This document shows positions 61,850 through 64,000 of a stretch of 64,000 bases of DNA, in pieces; position 1 is the first letter of the stretch, and each line of letters opens with the position of its first letter. Source of the stretch: Hyphomicrobiales bacterium (GTDB taxonomy: Bacteria; Pseudomonadota; Alphaproteobacteria; Rhizobiales; Beijerinckiaceae). A program made the translations under genes and the position numbers. The stretch is taken from the NCBI GenBank assembly GCA_003963405.1, contig RXIY01000022.1, positions 124,001 to 188,000 of the forward strand, given 5' to 3'. The notes beneath the pieces were generated by a model. That model was given only the letters and a program-made list of their open reading frames with translations. It had not been told where the DNA came from and searched no databases.

Positions 61850-62812
61850 ATGGAACGTGGAACGAAAAAAGCCCCCGGCGCTGGACAAAAGCGCCAAGGG
61901 GCCAAACAAGATTGCTTCGCTTGCGAGATGGAAGCTAGTTCACCCGGGACAGGAGCGCAAGGGGCGCTCGCCGCCAGCGCCGCTAAGAGGCCAGGAGACC
62001 GGTTCGACTTCATCCGGCAAGTGCAGGGTCACACCAATTCAACATGCGAAGACGTGGCGACGGCGGCTATTATCGCCAGCTTCGTCAATTCCAAAGCCGG
62101 GGCGACGTTCGTCCGGTTCGATGTGCTGGCCCGCATCATGCGGGTGTCGCGACGAACGCTCTTATGGCGCCTCGCGCGCCTGAAAGAGCGGGGGCATATA
62201 ACGATCAAAAGACGCGGGCAGAGCGCTCCCGAGATTGTCGCCCACCTCCTGCCAGATAGCGTTCCGTATGACGCGCCAGAGGTGCAACCGCATTGCACAT
62301 CTGATGAATGGCCAGAGGTGCAACCGCAGTGCACCTCTGAGGGGTGCCCAGAGGTGCAATCCCCCCGCACCTCAGAAACAATCCCAGAGGTGCAATCCCA
62401 TTGCGCGCAGAGGTGCAATGACGAATTTGTAAGTCATTCAAAACTAACGGTTCCAGAAGACCCTAACACGGGAATAACACGGGAATACGGAGAGATTGCC
62501 CTAGAACGAGAGGCCGGCGAGACGGCGCCTTCAGGCGCGCCGCCGAAGCCGCCTGCACAGTCTGTCAGTGCTGAGACAGGGGAGGAACCTTCCGCCGGCT
62601 CGCTCGCGCACCTGACGGTGCGCTCTCCGGCGAAAGAACCCTCCCCATCGCCAGACATCGACGAATGGAGCGACGGGGGCGACTTGGATCCGGAAGAGCA
62701 CCAAAGCCAGCTTGAAAGGGAATTGCGCGATGACCGGCGAGACGAGCGCCTTTTGAGGGAATGGCGCGATCCTGCCGATCTCGATCCGGTGGATCAGGAT
62801 AATCTCCTGTGA
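61850..62812 (+). CDS. Replication-initiation-type HTH protein with internal iterons
   Basis: 320 residues. The first 45 are low complexity. A winged helix follows (about 65-125: DVATAAIIASFVNSKAG, then RVSRRTLLWRLARLKERGHITIKRRG). Next is a repetitive segment, PEVQ-x-x-CTSE (about 143-190), made by DNA repeats, and an acidic tail. This order is like phage replication organisers such as lambda O, with origin iterons inside the gene. The stop overlaps the next GTG by four bases (GTGA). Exact start uncertain. Confidence 0.65.
   Translation: MERGTKKAPGAGQKRQGAKQDCFACEMEASSPGTGAQGALAASAAKRPGDRFDFIRQVQGHTNSTCEDVATAAIIASFVNSKAGATFVRFDVLARIMRVSRRTLLWRLARLKERGHITIKRRGQSAPEIVAHLLPDSVPYDAPEVQPHCTSDEWPEVQPQCTSEGCPEVQSPRTSETIPEVQSHCAQRCNDEFVSHSKLTVPEDPNTGITREYGEIALEREAGETAPSGAPPKPPAQSVSAETGEEPSAGSLAHLTVRSPAKEPSPSPDIDEWSDGGDLDPEEHQSQLERELRDDRRDERLLREWRDPADLDPVDQDNLL
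62276..62418 (+). repeat. Five iteron-like direct repeats, CCAGAGGTGCAA
   Basis: Copies of CCAGAGGTGCAA start at 62276, 62312, 62348 and 62384, spaced exactly 36 bp, with a fifth (CAGAGGTGCAA) at 62408. Copy 2 also forms a perfect inverted repeat with TGCACCTCTG (62330-62339) and copy 1 an imperfect one. The block lies in the middle of a DNA-binding protein gene. A replication origin is the best guess. Confidence 0.75.
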
Positions 62813-63231
62813 CGACGCTCCTCGACCCCCGGCCCCAGAACGCGCCAAAGGATGCGCAGGGAAGGCCGCTCGCGCGTGATGAGAGGATCGCACCTACCGA
62901 GGTAGCTGCGAACCTAAAAATCGCACGTGCTGCCCTCGATGCCTTTATGTCGGGCCATGAGACGCGCGACGACCTCGGCGTGCTCCGCAACGCCGCGCTG
63001 TCAGGGAATTTGCGGTTCGTGCAACGGCGAGGCGGAAAGAAGGCGATCGATGATCGGATACCGCTGCTTGAGGTCGCCTTGCACGTCGAAAGCGGCGCCA
63101 GCGCAGAACGTGCGGGGCTTCTGGTCGGCAGGTCGATCGCGGGGCATAGTCCCGAAGCGAATGGGCGACGGCTTGCTCGAAAATACCGAGATCAAATCCG
63201 AGCTCAAATTAGTTCGCACAAAAACGATTAA
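62809..63231 (+). CDS. Hypothetical protein of the element, 140 aa
   Basis: 140 residues, no recognised family. It starts with a GTG that overlaps the stop of the replication-type gene. It is basic with predicted helices, including PTEVAANLKIARAALDAFMSG (about 29-49), and the end is Arg-rich (ANGRRLARKYRDQIRAQI). It could bind nucleic acid. No more can be said. Confidence 0.55.
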   Translation: MTTLLDPRPQNAPKDAQGRPLARDERIAPTEVAANLKIARAALDAFMSGHETRDDLGVLRNAALSGNLRFVQRRGGKKAIDDRIPLLEVALHVESGASAERAGLLVGRSIAGHSPEANGRRLARKYRDQIRAQISSHKND

Positions 63232-63289
63232 AGTCCTGGCGTGTTACCTCCCTCGCGTTCACCTTCTCATGGTGAGCGACGAGGACACG

Positions 63290-63955
63290 ATGGCAGCGAC
63301 CAAAAAACTACCGGAATTTAACGCCGACATCGGCCCCGAGAGCGCGCGGCATTTTCGCGCGGAGGCGCTGTCTCGCCGGCTTATGGAACAGATCGAAAGG
63401 AACACCGGGGAACATAAGGAGCTGCTTGCTCGCAATCCCGCAATACGGGACGCATTCGTCAGAGAAAACGTGAGAACCTCAAAGCGAGAACCTACGCTCG
63501 CTGATAGGATGCTGGCCGAGGTGGAGGGCGACGGAGAGCCCCAAGCCGAAGAATCCCGGCCGGTAGGTCCGAGCGACGCGGAGCGCGACGCCCTCGGGGG
63601 CTCGCGCGAACTCAATGCATCTTGGCAAGAAATAAACGACGCGCTGCACGAACTCGGAGACAAGCAGCTTTGGTGGCACAGCAAGAGTTGCCGCGAATAC
63701 TGCGAGAAGATTCGCAGCGAGCATTATGCGCCGCTCGCCACGGAAGTCGCGAAGAAGATTTTGGAGCTGGCTCACGCTATCGACCGGCATGACAGCTTCA
63801 CAGGCGAGCTGCACAGAATGGGCGTGACGGCGCAATCTAATCTCCTGATGCTCGAGCTCCCCAGATGGCGTCACATTCTGCGCGCGCTTAATTCTGCGGT
63901 TGAGCACAACTACATCGACAAAAGCGCAATCCCCGAAACATGGAGGCAGAAGTGA
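63290..63955 (+). CDS. Hypothetical protein of the element, 221 aa
   Basis: 221 residues. The ATG at 63290 is preferred since CGAGGACACG just before it is a good ribosome site; longer frames lack one. The protein is soluble, charged and mostly helical (ESARHFRAEALSRRLMEQIERNTGEHKELL near the start, spanning about 14-43). No family is recognised. Its stop overlaps the next GTG (GTGA), so translation of the element's genes is coupled. Confidence 0.5.
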   Translation: MAATKKLPEFNADIGPESARHFRAEALSRRLMEQIERNTGEHKELLARNPAIRDAFVRENVRTSKREPTLADRMLAEVEGDGEPQAEESRPVGPSDAERDALGGSRELNASWQEINDALHELGDKQLWWHSKSCREYCEKIRSEHYAPLATEVAKKILELAHAIDRHDSFTGELHRMGVTAQSNLLMLELPRWRHILRALNSAVEHNYIDKSAIPETWRQK

Positions 63956-64000
63956 GGTATCAGAACTACGCAGACCGCGTGCGCGTTCTCAACAAGCGCC
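63952..64000 (+). CDS. Start of a further gene of the element (cut by the window end)
   Basis: A GTG overlaps the stop of the preceding gene (GTGA), and the frame reads MRYQNYADRVRVLNKR to the window end. Only 16 residues are visible, so no function can be given. The coupling pattern matches the genes before it. Confidence 0.45.
   Translation, partial: MRYQNYADRVRVLNKR

Larger units (their letters stand above)
60042..64000 (+). mobile_element. Left end of an integrated genomic element in motA
   Basis: Begins where the MotA similarity ends, continues with an integrase gene pointing inward, an AlpA-like regulator, a replication-type gene and overlapping unknown genes, and runs out of the window. 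Base composition is lower in GC than in the neighbouring region. No tRNA is seen at the border; the insertion is inside a protein gene. The right end is not visible. Confidence 0.75.

Noticed and set aside
62276..62418. Direct repeats at 36-bp spacing that could look like a CRISPR array
   Set aside because: The repeated part is 12 bp, the units are similar along much of their length, and the block is in frame inside a coding gene. There are no unique spacers and no cas genes.

Overview
The window reads as a chromosomal segment of a GC-rich alphaproteobacterium living on C1 compounds, most likely a type II methanotroph or methylotroph of the Methylocystis/Methylosinus kind. The main evidence is a compact serine-cycle block (ftfL, sga, hprA, mtdA, fchA, mtkA, mtkB, ppc, mclA, gck; 5089-18441), an NAD-dependent Fds-type formate dehydrogenase operon (44223-50183), a circularly permuted two-piece tmRNA, and a Rhizobiales-style flagellar set (MotB, MotC, MotD/FliK). 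The species name is inference; the pathway assignments come from clear protein motifs.

Layout. 1-4449: end of an aquaporin gene, a small unknown protein, two small secreted repeat proteins, a META-domain protein, a FAD oxidoreductase and msrB. 4450-5088: a gene-free leader with two inverted repeats. 5089-18441: serine cycle on the + strand. 18579-22282: nitroreductase, MFS transporter and class I aminotransferase. 22347-26049 (minus): an unknown protein, murA with a small coupled upstream gene, and a ketoacyl-ACP synthase. 26283-29493: rplY, pth, a secreted HhH protein, ssrA, the ClpXP adaptor SspB, a DUF4169 protein and a ribbon-helix-helix protein. 29498-42823: mostly housekeeping and envelope genes (uup, an L,D-transpeptidase, hicAB, a UvrD-type helicase, cobB, grxC, comF, a CobW GTPase, a D,D-carboxypeptidase). 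43197-50183: LysR regulator and fdsGBA-fdhD-fdsD. 50332-50841: a YchJ protein. 51067-60098: two flagellins, fliF, a FliH-like gene, motB, motC, fliK, a lytic transglycosylase and a broken motA. 60042-64000: left end of an integrated element with a tyrosine recombinase, an AlpA-like regulator, a replication-type protein and overlapping unknown genes.

How the genes work together. Formate is either oxidised to CO2 by FdsGBA (NADH) or activated by FtfL and passed through FchA and MtdA to methylene-THF. The serine cycle then uses Sga, HprA, Gck, Ppc, MtkAB and MclA to turn glycine-derived serine, glyoxylate and CO2 into C3/C4 acids and acetyl-CoA. ssrA and sspB lie next to each other, joining ribosome rescue and degradation of tagged proteins.

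The most interesting observations are: (a) motA is cut after about codon 151 by the element; (b) an 8-C tract fuses motC and fliK, and one base fewer would restore two overlapping genes; (c) both flagellin mRNAs have the same leader, in which an 8-bp stem hides the Shine-Dalgarno sequence; (d) the element's replication-type gene contains five copies of an iteron-like repeat, the first four 36 bp apart, a layout like the lambda O gene; (e) near-consensus CtrA boxes stand upstream of the flagellin and fliF genes; (f) two neighbouring genes encode small secreted proteins with Q/G/N-rich repeats.
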